Positions 27,718 through 36,254 of a stretch of 64,000 nucleotides of DNA are shown here, piece after piece. Position 1 is the stretch's first letter; the number at the start of each line of letters is the position of its first letter. The notes under the pieces were generated by a model. The model did no database searches, was not told where the DNA came from, and saw only the letters and a list, made by a program, of their open reading frames with translations. Source of the stretch: Nocardia uniformis NBRC 13702 (GTDB lineage Bacteria > Actinomycetota > Actinomycetes > Mycobacteriales > Mycobacteriaceae); NCBI RefSeq assembly GCF_001613345.1, contig NZ_BDCE01000052.1, positions 186,001 through 250,000 of the forward strand. Direction: 5' to 3'. The translations under genes were made by a program, and so were the position numbers.

Positions 27718-29532
27718 TCAGCCGGGTAATACCGGAATCGCGTTGGCCCCGAGCCCGGGCACCACCCGCCAATAGCGCTCGCCGCCTTCGGCGCTGGTGG
27801 TCAGCTCCATGACATCGCGGGCATCGGCCACATACTGCCGGTCCGGGGAGGCGGCCACCACGCGCAGCGGCGGGGTGAGGTTCTGCGCGGTCACCGATTG
27901 CAATCCGGAACCGTCGATGGGCACCCGCACAATGGGGTCCACATTGCCCTCGCGGACGATCAAGATGCTGTCCATCTCGGTGTTGTGGGTGTACCAGTCC
28001 AGCGAAACCGCCGGGGTGCTCAACTCGGGCGCGATGGGCAGTGGCGAGGTCAGGGCGTAGCGGCCGTCACCGCGCGGCGCCACCACGGCCAGATAGACCT
28101 TGCCGCCCGCGATGACGGCGGCGCGGACGCCGGTGGGGGAAATCCGCAATTCGGTAATCGGCAGTCGCGGGGTGAGCGTGGAGCTCGGATTGGTCGCCGG
28201 TGCGGTGAATTCCGAGACATCGATGTCCTGCACCGAGACATTGCCGCTATTGCGGTCGTGAATTGCCCGGACCACCCGCTCACCGTCCACCACGGCCCAC
28301 GCCGAGCTGCCGTCGGAGGTCCAGGACGGTCGAGTGATGGTGCCGCCCGTGGCCACCGGGAACCCGACACCGTCGTAGGTGCCGATAATCAGGGTGCGAC
28401 CCGGCTCCGGATCCGGCCGACCGGAATCGGCGACCGCGGCGACCACCTGGCCGTCCGGGGACAGGGCCACCGATTGCAGGGTGCGGGTGGTGCCGAAGAA
28501 GCCCGAGGCGGGCACGATGCCATTGTCGGTGACCCGCACCAGCGAACCGTCGCGCACCGCGTGCAGTCCGAGTCGATTGCGCGCCAACGCGGCCGGGCTC
28601 AGCGCCTCCACGTCCTGGCGGGTCCAGCCGTTCACGGCGTAGCGCTCGTCCAGCGGCTTACCATCGGCGAAAAGCAGGTAGGGGCCGAAGATCTCGGCCC
28701 CGGAGAGGGTCAGCACCACCTGCGCGGCCAACAGTTCGCGACCACGCTGGTCGAGGGTGGACACGCCGGAGAAGTCGATCAGCACACCGCCCGCGCCGAC
28801 ACCCACATTGTCGGGGTCGCCATTGGCCTTGCTGACCGGCCCGCGCAGGGTGACCGGCCCGGACAGCACATTCCGGAGGGCGGGGGCGAGTGCGGGCTGC
28901 GGGCCTTCGGTGATGAGCCCCAACAACTTCTGGGTCAGCTGGTCCTTGGGCGCGGCGATCCAGCGCAGATCGGGCACCATCACCGTCCCGGCCTGATTGC
29001 TGAAGTACAGCGAATGCCGCTGATAGGACTTGTTGAACGCGGTGCGCTCCACCAGGACTCCGGTAGGCAGGTCGTCGATGCGCCATTCGCCGTCGACCTT
29101 CACCAGTTTGACCTTGTCCTCGAGGGTGCCCTCGCTGACGCGGTAGGAACCGTCGGCCTCCAGCTCACCGATCTTGCGGGTGCGGACGACATAGGTGGCG
29201 GTGGTGTCGGTGCGCGACTCCCGCAGCGTATCCGGCTTCTCGGTAATGGTGGTACTTGCCGAGTCATCCCAGTTGACCGCCGCCGAGGGGGTGAGGAATT
29301 GACGCGCGGCCTGATGCCGATTGGCCGGATCCGCGGTGGCCTGCACGAAATCCTGCAGCAGCGCCTCCGGTTCGCGACCGACAATGGGCGGCAGCGGATC
29401 GGAGCTGGTGGCCTGCCGATCCAGGGTGCCGAGTGCTTGCGGAGCCGATGAGTCCGGCAGCTGCGCGCAGCCGACGAGCAGCAGCAGGCAGCCCGCCAGC
29501 AGCGTCAGCCGACTCGATCCGCGCCTGCTCAT
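27718..29532 (-). CDS. lpqB: Lipoprotein LpqB of the MtrAB system
   Basis: A 604-aa lipoprotein with lipobox LLLLVGCA (Cys22) after a short signal peptide. A GerMN-like domain follows in the first half, and the C-terminal half is beta-propeller-like (repeated SPDGQVVAAV, ASPDRQYVADARD segments). LpqB interacts with the sensor MtrB and modulates MtrA phosphorylation and envelope homeostasis. Its ATG overlaps the mtrB stop (ATGA, 29529-29532), giving an mtrA-mtrB-lpqB operon. Length is close to mycobacterial LpqB (about 580 aa). Confidence 0.95.
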   Translation of the reverse strand: MSRRGSSRLTLLAGCLLLLVGCAQLPDSSAPQALGTLDRQATSSDPLPPIVGREPEALLQDFVQATADPANRHQAARQFLTPSAAVNWDDSASTTITEKPDTLRESRTDTTATYVVRTRKIGELEADGSYRVSEGTLEDKVKLVKVDGEWRIDDLPTGVLVERTAFNKSYQRHSLYFSNQAGTVMVPDLRWIAAPKDQLTQKLLGLITEGPQPALAPALRNVLSGPVTLRGPVSKANGDPDNVGVGAGGVLIDFSGVSTLDQRGRELLAAQVVLTLSGAEIFGPYLLFADGKPLDERYAVNGWTRQDVEALSPAALARNRLGLHAVRDGSLVRVTDNGIVPASGFFGTTRTLQSVALSPDGQVVAAVADSGRPDPEPGRTLIIGTYDGVGFPVATGGTITRPSWTSDGSSAWAVVDGERVVRAIHDRNSGNVSVQDIDVSEFTAPATNPSSTLTPRLPITELRISPTGVRAAVIAGGKVYLAVVAPRGDGRYALTSPLPIAPELSTPAVSLDWYTHNTEMDSILIVREGNVDPIVRVPIDGSGLQSVTAQNLTPPLRVVAASPDRQYVADARDVMELTTSAEGGERYWRVVPGLGANAIPVLPG

Positions 29533-31556
29533 GACTTCCCATCCCCTGAATCGGCGAGTACGTCGGGAATGTCCGGTCCGGTCGTTTCGCCATCCGCGAC
29601 GGGATCGCGGCCGGCCCGCCGGGTCGGCGGCGGGCCGTCCCGGCGGGAGGTATCGGAGTCGTCGGCACCGCCACGCTCCGGTGTCGGGGTCGAATCAGCC
29701 TGCGGCGGGGTCGAATCAGGGTGGGGCGGGGTCGAATCAGGGTGGGTCCGGGGCGAATCGAGTTGTGCCTGGGCCGAACCCGGTACCGGGAAAGTCACCG
29801 CCGACCAGCTATCGGTCCGCGGTCCGGCCGCATCCGTCGGCGGGTTGGCAGCGGCGGGATCGGCGCGGATCTCGCCCGCCGCACCATCGGTCACCACCGG
29901 ATTCTCTCCCGTAATCACCTCGGGCAGTGGAGGCTCGGCGAGTGAACCACCGCGTTTGCGGGGTGGTTCCAGGGGCAGCGGGCTGGTGCCCAGTTTGCGG
30001 CCGCGCACCAGGGGCAGCGTCAGCCGGAAACTGGCGCCGACGCCCATTTCGCCCCACGCCTCCAGCTTGCCCTCGTGCAGGTTGGCGTCTTCCACGCTGA
30101 TGGACAGGCCCAGACCGGTACCACCGGACCGTCGCATGCGCGAGGTGTCCGCGCGCCAGAACCGGTTGAAGACCAGCTTCTCCTCGCCGGGGCGCAGGCC
30201 GACTCCCTGGTCGCGCACCACAATGGCGACGGCATTGGCGTCGAGGTCGCCGCGCATCCGCATGAGGACCGGTTTGCCGTCACTGTGGTCGATGGCATTG
30301 GCGAGCAGATTGCGCAGTACGCGCTCCACCCGGCGCGGATCCACCTCGGCGACAAGGGGTTCCTCCGGCATATCCACCACCAGTTCGATACTGGATTCCT
30401 TGGCCAGATGCCGCACGGTGGAGACCGCCGCCCGCGCGCACATGCGCACGTCGAGCGATTCCACCTGCAGTTCGGCCACACCGGCGTCGTGGCGGCTGAT
30501 TTCGAGCAGATCGTTGAGCAGGCCCTCGAAGCGATCGAGTTCATTGACGAGCAGTTCCGCGGAGCGGGCCAGCGCCGGATCGAGTTCGTCGCTGGAGCCG
30601 TGGATGAGATCGGCGGCCATGCGCACGGTGGTGAGCGGGGTGCGCAGCTCATGGCTGACATCGGAGGTGAAGCGGCGCTGCAGGTTTCCGAATTCCTCCA
30701 GCTGCGTGATCTGGTTGGACAGGCTTTCGGCCATTTCGTTGAATGCCATGGCGAGTCGCGCCATATCGTCCTCGCCACGGACGAGCATGCGTTCCTTGAG
30801 GCGGCCGTCGGCGAAACGACTGGCGATGCGCGCGGCCGAACGAATGGGCAGCACCACCTGGCGGGTCACCAGCGCGGTGATCGCCGCCAGCAATACCAGC
30901 AGCACCACGCCACCGATGAGCATGGTGCCGCGCATCAGCGCCAGGCTGCGTTCCTCATTGCTGAGCGGGAAGATCAGATAGATCTCCAGCGAATCGATAT
31001 CCGAGGAGGGGCTACCGATAATGAGCGCGGAGCCGCGGTAGCCGTCCGGATCGGCGACGGTTGCGAACTGGTAGCTCACCTGATTCGACTGGACGAAATG
31101 CCGGAGTTCCGGGGGGATTTCCTGAATCGGTCCCGCGGTCAGCTCACGGTGATTGTCGCCGTACATGGCCAGCGCCGAGTCGTAGGAGCCCGCCGCACCG
31201 CCACTTCCGCCGCTGCTGCTGCCCGTGGACAGCGCGCGGCGGGCATCGTCGAGCCGCACCAGCGGGGTGCTCGAATCGTGCACCCCGGTCAGCGTGCTCT
31301 GCACCGTATTGCGGGCGCGACTCATCTCCTCGACGGCCGCGTTGATCTTCGCGTCCAAGAGCCGGTCGGTGATCTGCGAGGTGAGCACGACTCCGAGAAT
31401 CGTGACCACGATCAGCGACAGGGTGAGTGTGGACACGACGACGCGCAATTGCAGCGAACGCCGCCAGATGTGGCCCAGTTGCTCTCCGACATTGCGGAAC
31501 CAGGCCACTACCACCGCCAGCCACCGCTCGAGGCGGTTTCTGGAGCCAGCGATCAC
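29529..31556 (-). CDS. mtrB: Sensor histidine kinase MtrB with a long C-terminal tail
   Basis: A 675-aa sensor kinase: TM1 (40-58), an extracytoplasmic domain (60-205), TM2 (210-230), HAMP (232-285), the phospho-acceptor His302 in FTSDVSHELRTPLTTVR, and the ATPase domain with N box LLANAIDHSD, G1 RDQGVGL, F box FNRFWRAD and GGTGLGLSI. It phosphorylates MtrA. Residues 545-675 form a Pro/Asp/Thr-rich tail with a repeated HPDSTPP unit (600-624), not present at this length in M. tuberculosis MtrB (about 567 aa). The gene overlaps both mtrA and lpqB by 4 bp. Confidence 0.96.
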   Translation of the reverse strand: MIAGSRNRLERWLAVVVAWFRNVGEQLGHIWRRSLQLRVVVSTLTLSLIVVTILGVVLTSQITDRLLDAKINAAVEEMSRARNTVQSTLTGVHDSSTPLVRLDDARRALSTGSSSGGSGGAAGSYDSALAMYGDNHRELTAGPIQEIPPELRHFVQSNQVSYQFATVADPDGYRGSALIIGSPSSDIDSLEIYLIFPLSNEERSLALMRGTMLIGGVVLLVLLAAITALVTRQVVLPIRSAARIASRFADGRLKERMLVRGEDDMARLAMAFNEMAESLSNQITQLEEFGNLQRRFTSDVSHELRTPLTTVRMAADLIHGSSDELDPALARSAELLVNELDRFEGLLNDLLEISRHDAGVAELQVESLDVRMCARAAVSTVRHLAKESSIELVVDMPEEPLVAEVDPRRVERVLRNLLANAIDHSDGKPVLMRMRGDLDANAVAIVVRDQGVGLRPGEEKLVFNRFWRADTSRMRRSGGTGLGLSISVEDANLHEGKLEAWGEMGVGASFRLTLPLVRGRKLGTSPLPLEPPRKRGGSLAEPPLPEVITGENPVVTDGAAGEIRADPAAANPPTDAAGPRTDSWSAVTFPVPGSAQAQLDSPRTHPDSTPPHPDSTPPQADSTPTPERGGADDSDTSRRDGPPPTRRAGRDPVADGETTGPDIPDVLADSGDGKS
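29685..29759. repeat. In-frame tandem 21-bp repeats in the mtrB tail
   Basis: About three and a half copies of a 21-bp unit (on the plus strand GGGTCGAATCAGGGTGGGGC and variants) encode DSTPPHP-type heptapeptides near residues 600-624 of MtrB. Such units are prone to copy-number change. Confidence 0.75.
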
Positions 31557-32230
31557 GGCGGTCCGGCCTTGTACCCAACACCTCGCACGGTGAGCACGAT
31601 CTCAGGGTTCTCGGGATCCTTCTCCACCTTGGCGCGCAACCGCTGGACATGCACATTGACCAGGCGGGTATCGGCGGCATGCCGGTATCCCCAGACCTGT
31701 TCGAGGAGCACCTCACGGGTGAACACCTGACGCGGCTTGCGGGCCAACGCCACCAGCAGATCGAATTCCAAAGGAGTCAGCGAGATCTGCGTACCGCCGC
31801 GGGTCACCTTGTGCGCTGGCACATCGATGACGATATCGGCGATCGAGAGCAGCTCCTGGGGCTCCTCCTCGGTGCGGCGCAGGCGAGCACGCACCCGAGC
31901 AACCAGTTCTTTGGGCTTGAACGGCTTGACGATGTAATCGTCAGCTCCCGACTCCAAACCCAGGACGACGTCGACCGTATCGGTCTTCGCCGTCAGCATC
32001 ACGATCGGCACGCCCGAATCCGCGCGCAGCACCCGGCATACATCGATGCCGTTCATGCCGGGCAACATTAGATCCAGCAACACCAAATCCGGGCGCAGCT
32101 CCCGGACAGCGGTGAGCGCCTGCGTGCCGTCTCCGACCACATGGGGATCGAATCCCTCGCCGCGCAGCACGATCGTGAGCATCTCCGCGAGCGCCATATC
32201 GTCGTCGACGACCAGAATCTTCGGCTTCAT
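31553..32230 (-). CDS. mtrA: Response regulator MtrA
   Basis: A 225-aa OmpR-family regulator, essential in mycobacteria, that controls cell-division and envelope genes. The receiver has the acidic pocket DDD (9-11), the phospho-acceptor Asp53 (LVLLDLMLPGMNG), and the conserved Thr and Lys (MLTAKT, DYIVKPFKPKE). The winged-helix domain reads LTPLEFDLLVALARKPRQVF to the end TVRGVGYKAGPP, almost identical to M. tuberculosis MtrA. ATG 32230 gives the standard N terminus KPKILVVDDD. The stop overlaps the mtrB start. An 80-bp gap separates it from tmk upstream. Confidence 0.97.
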   Translation of the reverse strand: MKPKILVVDDDMALAEMLTIVLRGEGFDPHVVGDGTQALTAVRELRPDLVLLDLMLPGMNGIDVCRVLRADSGVPIVMLTAKTDTVDVVLGLESGADDYIVKPFKPKELVARVRARLRRTEEEPQELLSIADIVIDVPAHKVTRGGTQISLTPLEFDLLVALARKPRQVFTREVLLEQVWGYRHAADTRLVNVHVQRLRAKVEKDPENPEIVLTVRGVGYKAGPP

Positions 32231-32309
32231 AACTACTATGGTGTCACCCTTCCGGCTCTGAACGGGTCGCCTCGCCGACAGTCGTGATATGTCCGGCGCA
32301 CATCCAACC

Positions 32310-32957
32310 TTATCCAGCAATAATTTCCGCGAGACGCGCGGCCAGCGTTGCCGGATCGTCACCGCTCCGATGCACCCACCACGGTCCACGCCAGTGAGTT
32401 TCGGCTAGTTCGCAATAGACACTAGCGGTGCGCCGCTGTAGTCCGCCGTCTTTTTCGTAGGCGTCCAACGTTCGGGTCGCATCCGCTTCGCCACGTTTGC
32501 GCGCTCGCTCCTCCGCCACCTCGGTCGGAACCCGCAGCAGAACCTGGAGATCGGGGACCGGTAGTTCGAAACGCCCGAACTCCAATTCTTCGATCCAGCG
32601 GGCGATTTCACCCCGCGCGGTTTGTTCCAGCCGAGCGGCCGAATAGGCCACATTGGAGGCCACGTAGCGGTCGAGGAGCACGATGTCGTTGTCGATCAAC
32701 AGTTTCGAGAGTTCCTCGCGCGCGTCGGCGCGGTCGAGGGCGAACAGCAGGGCCATGGCATTGACGGAGGCGGCGATATCACCGTGTCCACCGCGCAGCG
32801 CTTCGGCCGCCAGATCGGCGTGTACCGAGCGGCCGTAGCGCGGGAAGGCCAGCGTGGCCACCCGCAGTCCGCGCGCGTGCAGATCGGCCAGGACGGCGTC
32901 GGTGAGCGTGCGTTTACCCGCACCGTCGAGCCCCTCTACCGCAACCAGCGCACCCAT
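32310..32957 (-). CDS. tmk: Thymidylate kinase
   Basis: A 215-aa dTMP kinase supplying dTDP for DNA synthesis. The P-loop is EGLDGAGKRTL, with Arg after Lys as in M. tuberculosis Tmk. DRYVASNVAYSAARL is the DR(Y/W) motif, and the AFPRYGRSVHADLAAEAL segment is typical of actinobacterial Tmk. ATG 32957 sets the glycine loop at residue 9; an earlier in-frame start would add ten residues. It is upstream of mtrA on the same strand, as in mycobacteria. Confidence 0.95.
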   Translation of the reverse strand: MGALVAVEGLDGAGKRTLTDAVLADLHARGLRVATLAFPRYGRSVHADLAAEALRGGHGDIAASVNAMALLFALDRADAREELSKLLIDNDIVLLDRYVASNVAYSAARLEQTARGEIARWIEELEFGRFELPVPDLQVLLRVPTEVAEERARKRGEADATRTLDAYEKDGGLQRRTASVYCELAETHWRGPWWVHRSGDDPATLAARLAEIIAG

Positions 32958-33074
32958 GGCGGCGAGAGTACCGGGTGTGGCCGACAATCGAGCGGTCCGG
33001 TGCAGCTCACCGCTTAAATGACCGAAAGTAGTTCAATGTCTGAAAGTAGCCAAAATGTTGCTACCCTTCCGACC

Positions 33075-34181
33075 ATGACCTCCAACCACGCCAAGTCAAC
33101 GAAGATGAGGCGGGCAGTCGCCGTCCTCGGCGTCGCGGTTGCCGCTGTCGGACTGACCGCTTGCGGCTCCGATGAGCAGAGTTCCTCGCCGTCGAGTACC
33201 TCGCCGACACGGGTGAGCGTCGATCCGAATCGCCCGTTCGATCTGCAGGCCCATCGCGGCGGGCGTGGGATGACCGTCGAGGAGTCGCTGCCCGGTTTCG
33301 CCAAGGCGATCGAATTGGGCGTCAGCACACTCGAACTCGATATCGTGCTCACCAAGGACAATGTCCCGCTCATCTGGCACGACCCGAAGATCGACGACGA
33401 TAAGTGCACCGATACCGCCGCGGCCTTCCCGGACGATCCGCAGTACCCGTATGTCGGCAAGCTGGTCCACGATCTCAGCTATGACCAGGTCCGGACCCTC
33501 GACTGCGGCAGGAAGCTGGAGAACTTCCCTGAGGCGCAAGAACTTCCGGGCAATAGGATCGCCCGACTCCCCGAGCTGTTCGATCTGGTGAAATCATATC
33601 CGGGCGCGTTCGAGGACCTGCGCTACAACATCGAAACCAAGATCGAGGCAGAGAACCGCGAGGAGTCGGCCACCCCCGAGGAGTTCGTCGACGTCATCCT
33701 CGCCGCGGTCAATGACGCCGGTGCCACCGACAAGGTGGAAATTCAGAGCTTCGACTGGCGCAGCCTGCCGCTGGTGAAGGCCAAGGCCCCGGCCATCCCG
33801 ACGGTCGCGCTCTACGACGACTCGACTTTCAAGGCGGGCAGCGAATGGCTCGGCCCGATCAAGTACGAGGATTACGTCGACAACCCTCTGGGCGCGATCA
33901 AAGCCCTTGGTGCGGATATCTCTTCGCCGAGCTACGTCAATCCGTGGGATAGCGATGTCAAGGTCACCGATGTGAACTTCACGCTGACCACCACCGCCGA
34001 ATACGTGGCCAAGGCGCACGAACTCGGCATCAAAGTGATCCCCTGGACGGTCAACGACAAGGAAGCCATCGGCCTGGTACTCGACCAGGGCGTCGACGGC
34101 ATCATCACCGACTACCCGAACCGGGCACGAGAGGTGATGGCGGAGAAGGGAATGCCACTGCCCCGGGGCTATTCGAAGTAG
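33075..34181 (+). CDS. Glycerophosphodiester phosphodiesterase lipoprotein
   Basis: A 368-aa exported lipoprotein (lipobox VGLTACGS, Cys30) with a GDPD TIM-barrel domain that hydrolyses glycerophosphodiesters to glycerol-3-phosphate and an alcohol. Catalytic motifs are LQAHRGGRGMTVEESLPGF, LELDIVLTKDNVPLIWHDP (metal Glu/Asp and His), NIETKIEAE and the late VIPWTVNDKEAIGLVLDQGVDGIITDYP. The start could be ATG 33018, 33075 or 33105; 33075 gives a normal signal sequence. Two direct repeats of GAAAGTAG (33024-33031, 33042-33049) lie just upstream and may be regulatory. It is an insertion relative to the mycobacterial tmk-sahH order. Confidence 0.87.
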   Translation: MTSNHAKSTKMRRAVAVLGVAVAAVGLTACGSDEQSSSPSSTSPTRVSVDPNRPFDLQAHRGGRGMTVEESLPGFAKAIELGVSTLELDIVLTKDNVPLIWHDPKIDDDKCTDTAAAFPDDPQYPYVGKLVHDLSYDQVRTLDCGRKLENFPEAQELPGNRIARLPELFDLVKSYPGAFEDLRYNIETKIEAENREESATPEEFVDVILAAVNDAGATDKVEIQSFDWRSLPLVKAKAPAIPTVALYDDSTFKAGSEWLGPIKYEDYVDNPLGAIKALGADISSPSYVNPWDSDVKVTDVNFTLTTTAEYVAKAHELGIKVIPWTVNDKEAIGLVLDQGVDGIITDYPNRAREVMAEKGMPLPRGYSK

Positions 34182-34251
34182 TCCGAACAGCTTTCGGCGC
34201 CGGTACACGGCCTGCTGCGGAGGCGGTGCACCCCAGGGCGCGGAAATGAGG

Positions 34252-34291
34252 ACTCGGCCGGTCACCTTCGAGGTGACCGGCCGAGTTCTTT
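34252..34291 (+). terminator. Strong intrinsic terminator after the phosphodiesterase gene
   Basis: ACTCGGCCGGTCACCT (34252-34267) pairs with its complement at 34271-34286 around a 3-nt loop, followed by TCTTT. This is a 16-bp perfect stem. Confidence 0.85.
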
Positions 34292-34366
34292 CACCTTCAA
34301 TTTGAAGCGCTACCGCTTCACAATCAGTACAGTGCGACGCACCCATTCCACCAATGAGGAGCGCTC

Positions 34367-34633
34367 ATGAAAATCGCAGTCGCACGGCATCTTCCCCGGA
34401 TAGCCATCGCAACCCTCGCCATCGCCGCGGGTGTGGGGTTCACGGGCGCCGCTTCCGCCGCACCGGTGGCGCTCGAACCCGCTGTGCCGGTGGCCGATTC
34501 GGGGTCTGCCGGATCCGGATCGGCCGGATCCGGGTCGGCCGATTCGTCCGGGTCCGGAGATCTGGTGGAGGCCGGGCTGTGCACCATTGCGGGTGGACAG
34601 TGGATTCCGATTCTGAACATTTGCATCAAGTAG
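34367..34633 (+). CDS. Small secreted Ser/Gly/Ala-rich peptide
   Basis: An 88-aa product with a signal peptide (PRIAIATLAIAAGVGFTG, cleavage after ASA), a low-complexity stretch of SGSAGSGSADSSGSGD type, and a short C-terminal module with two cysteines, GLCTIAGGQWIPILNICIK, that could form a disulfide loop. GAGGAG lies just before the ATG. It has its own terminators on both sides, so it is a monocistron. No homolog was recognised; peptides of this plan occur in Nocardia, and a surface or signalling role is only a guess. Confidence 0.65.
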   Translation: MKIAVARHLPRIAIATLAIAAGVGFTGAASAAPVALEPAVPVADSGSAGSGSAGSGSADSSGSGDLVEAGLCTIAGGQWIPILNICIK

Positions 34634-34637
34634 TGAC

Positions 34638-34671
34638 TTCGGCCGGTCCCCCTCGCGGGTGACCGGCCGAA
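34638..34671. terminator. Bidirectional terminator between the secreted peptide and sahH
   Basis: TTCGGCCGGTC (34638-34648) pairs with GACCGGCCGAA (34661-34671) between convergent genes. Its stem core CGGCCGGTC also occurs in the terminator at 34252-34286. Confidence 0.75.
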
Positions 34672-34697
34672 TTACGCACTGCTGCGGGCAAATCCGC

Positions 34698-36173
34698 TCA
34701 GTAGCGGTAGTGCTCCGGCTTGAACGGGCCCTCCACGTCCACGCCGATGTACTCGGCCTGGTCCTTGGTGAGCTTGGTCAGCGTGCCACCGAGGGCTTCG
34801 ACGTGGATCTTGGCGACCTTCTCGTCGAGGTGCTTGGGCAGGCGGTAGACCTCGTTGTCGTACTCGTCGGGCTTGGTCCACAGTTCGATCTGCGCGATCA
34901 CCTGGTTGGAGAAGCTGTTGGACATGACGAACGACGGGTGGCCGGTGGCATTGCCCAGGTTGAGCAGGCGACCCTCCGACAGCACGATGATCGACTTACC
35001 GGACTCCGCGAAGGTCCACTCGTCGACCTGCGGCTTGATATTGATCCGCGTCGCGCCCGAACGCTCCAGGGCGGCCATATCGATCTCATTGTCGAAGTGG
35101 CCGATATTGCCCAGGATCGAGTGATCCTTCATCGCCTTCATGTGGTCGAGGGTGATGATGTCCTTGTTGCCGGTCGAGGTGATGACGATATCGGCGCTAC
35201 CGATCGCGTCCTCGACGGTGACGACGTCGTAGCCGTCCATCAGCGCCTGCAACGCGTTGATCGGGTCGATCTCGGTGACCTGCACACGCGCACCCTGTCC
35301 GGCAAGCGATTCCGCGCAGCCCTTACCGACATCGCCGTAACCACAGATCAGCACCTTCTTGCCACCGATGAGCACATCGGTGCCGCGGTTGATGCCATCG
35401 ATGAGCGAGTGGCGGGTGCCGTACTTGTTGTCGAACTTACTCTTGGTGACCGAGTCGTTGACATTGATCGCCGGGAAGGTCAGCTCACCCGCGGCAGCGA
35501 ACTGATACAGCCGCAACACCCCGGTGGTGGTCTCCTCGGTGACACCCTTCACCGCCTCGGCGACCTGACCCCACTTGCCCTTATCGGCGTCGAGGCTGGC
35601 ACGCAGCAGGTTCAAGAACACCGTGTACTCGGCCGAATGGGTCTCATCCGCGGGCGGGACCACGCCCGCCTTCTCGAACTGCGCGCCACGCAGCACCAGC
35701 ATGGTGGCGTCACCGCCGTCGTCGAGGATCATATTCGCGGGCTCACCCGGCCAGGTGAGCATCTGTTCGGCCGCCCACCAGTACTCCTCCAGGGTTTCGC
35801 CCTTCCACGCGAACACCGGGACACCCTTGGGCTCGTCCTCGGTGCCGTGCGGGCCGACCACAATGGCCGCGGCGGCATGGTCCTGGGTGGAGAAGATATT
35901 GCACGACGCCCAGCGCACCTGCGCACCCAGAGCGGTCAGGGTCTCGATCAGGACGGCGGTCTGCACCGTCATGTGCAGCGAGCCGGAAATGCGCGCACCC
36001 TGCAGCGGCTGCACGTCGGCGTACTCGCGACGCAGGGCCATCAGGCCGGGCATCTCGTGCTCGGCCAGGCGGATCTCCTTGCGGCCGAACTCGGCCAGGG
36101 ACAGATCGGCCACCTTGTAATCGATCCCGTTGCGGACGTCGGGGGTCATCTTGCTAGACACTGCGGTCGTCAT
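34698..36173 (-). CDS. sahH: Adenosylhomocysteinase
   Basis: A 491-aa NAD-dependent S-adenosylhomocysteine hydrolase that recycles the methyl cycle to adenosine and homocysteine. NAD-binding GYGDVGKGCAESL, substrate-site segments SGSLHMTVQTAVLIE and FDNKYGTRHSLIDG, and the C-terminal KPEHYRY (with the Lys and Tyr that reach the partner subunit's cofactor) are all present. The insert typical of mycobacterial enzymes (about 40 residues after GDATMLV) is present. ATG 36173 follows GGAGAGGCAG. No SAH riboswitch is apparent in the 80-bp leader. Confidence 0.97.
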   Translation of the reverse strand: MTTAVSSKMTPDVRNGIDYKVADLSLAEFGRKEIRLAEHEMPGLMALRREYADVQPLQGARISGSLHMTVQTAVLIETLTALGAQVRWASCNIFSTQDHAAAAIVVGPHGTEDEPKGVPVFAWKGETLEEYWWAAEQMLTWPGEPANMILDDGGDATMLVLRGAQFEKAGVVPPADETHSAEYTVFLNLLRASLDADKGKWGQVAEAVKGVTEETTTGVLRLYQFAAAGELTFPAINVNDSVTKSKFDNKYGTRHSLIDGINRGTDVLIGGKKVLICGYGDVGKGCAESLAGQGARVQVTEIDPINALQALMDGYDVVTVEDAIGSADIVITSTGNKDIITLDHMKAMKDHSILGNIGHFDNEIDMAALERSGATRINIKPQVDEWTFAESGKSIIVLSEGRLLNLGNATGHPSFVMSNSFSNQVIAQIELWTKPDEYDNEVYRLPKHLDEKVAKIHVEALGGTLTKLTKDQAEYIGVDVEGPFKPEHYRY

Positions 36174-36229
36174 CTGCCTCTCCTGGTCGGCTGCTTCCCC
36201 GAGTAAGGCTAGTCCAACTCCCGGAACCC

Positions 36230-36248
36230 TCAGGGGCTCCGCCCCTGA
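36230..36248 (-). terminator. Hairpin downstream of alkB
   Basis: TCAGGGGC (36230-36237) pairs with GCCCCTGA (36241-36248) around a TCC loop, 7 bp beyond the alkB stop. Confidence 0.6.
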
Positions 36249-36254
36249 AACCCG

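Noticed and set aside
34659..36206. A 515-codon frame antisense to sahH
   Set aside because: Shadow of sahH codon usage; no ribosome site and no family resemblance.
36174..36254. SAH or SAM riboswitch ahead of sahH
   Set aside because: Only about 80 bp, part of which is the alkB terminator; no conserved riboswitch core was seen.
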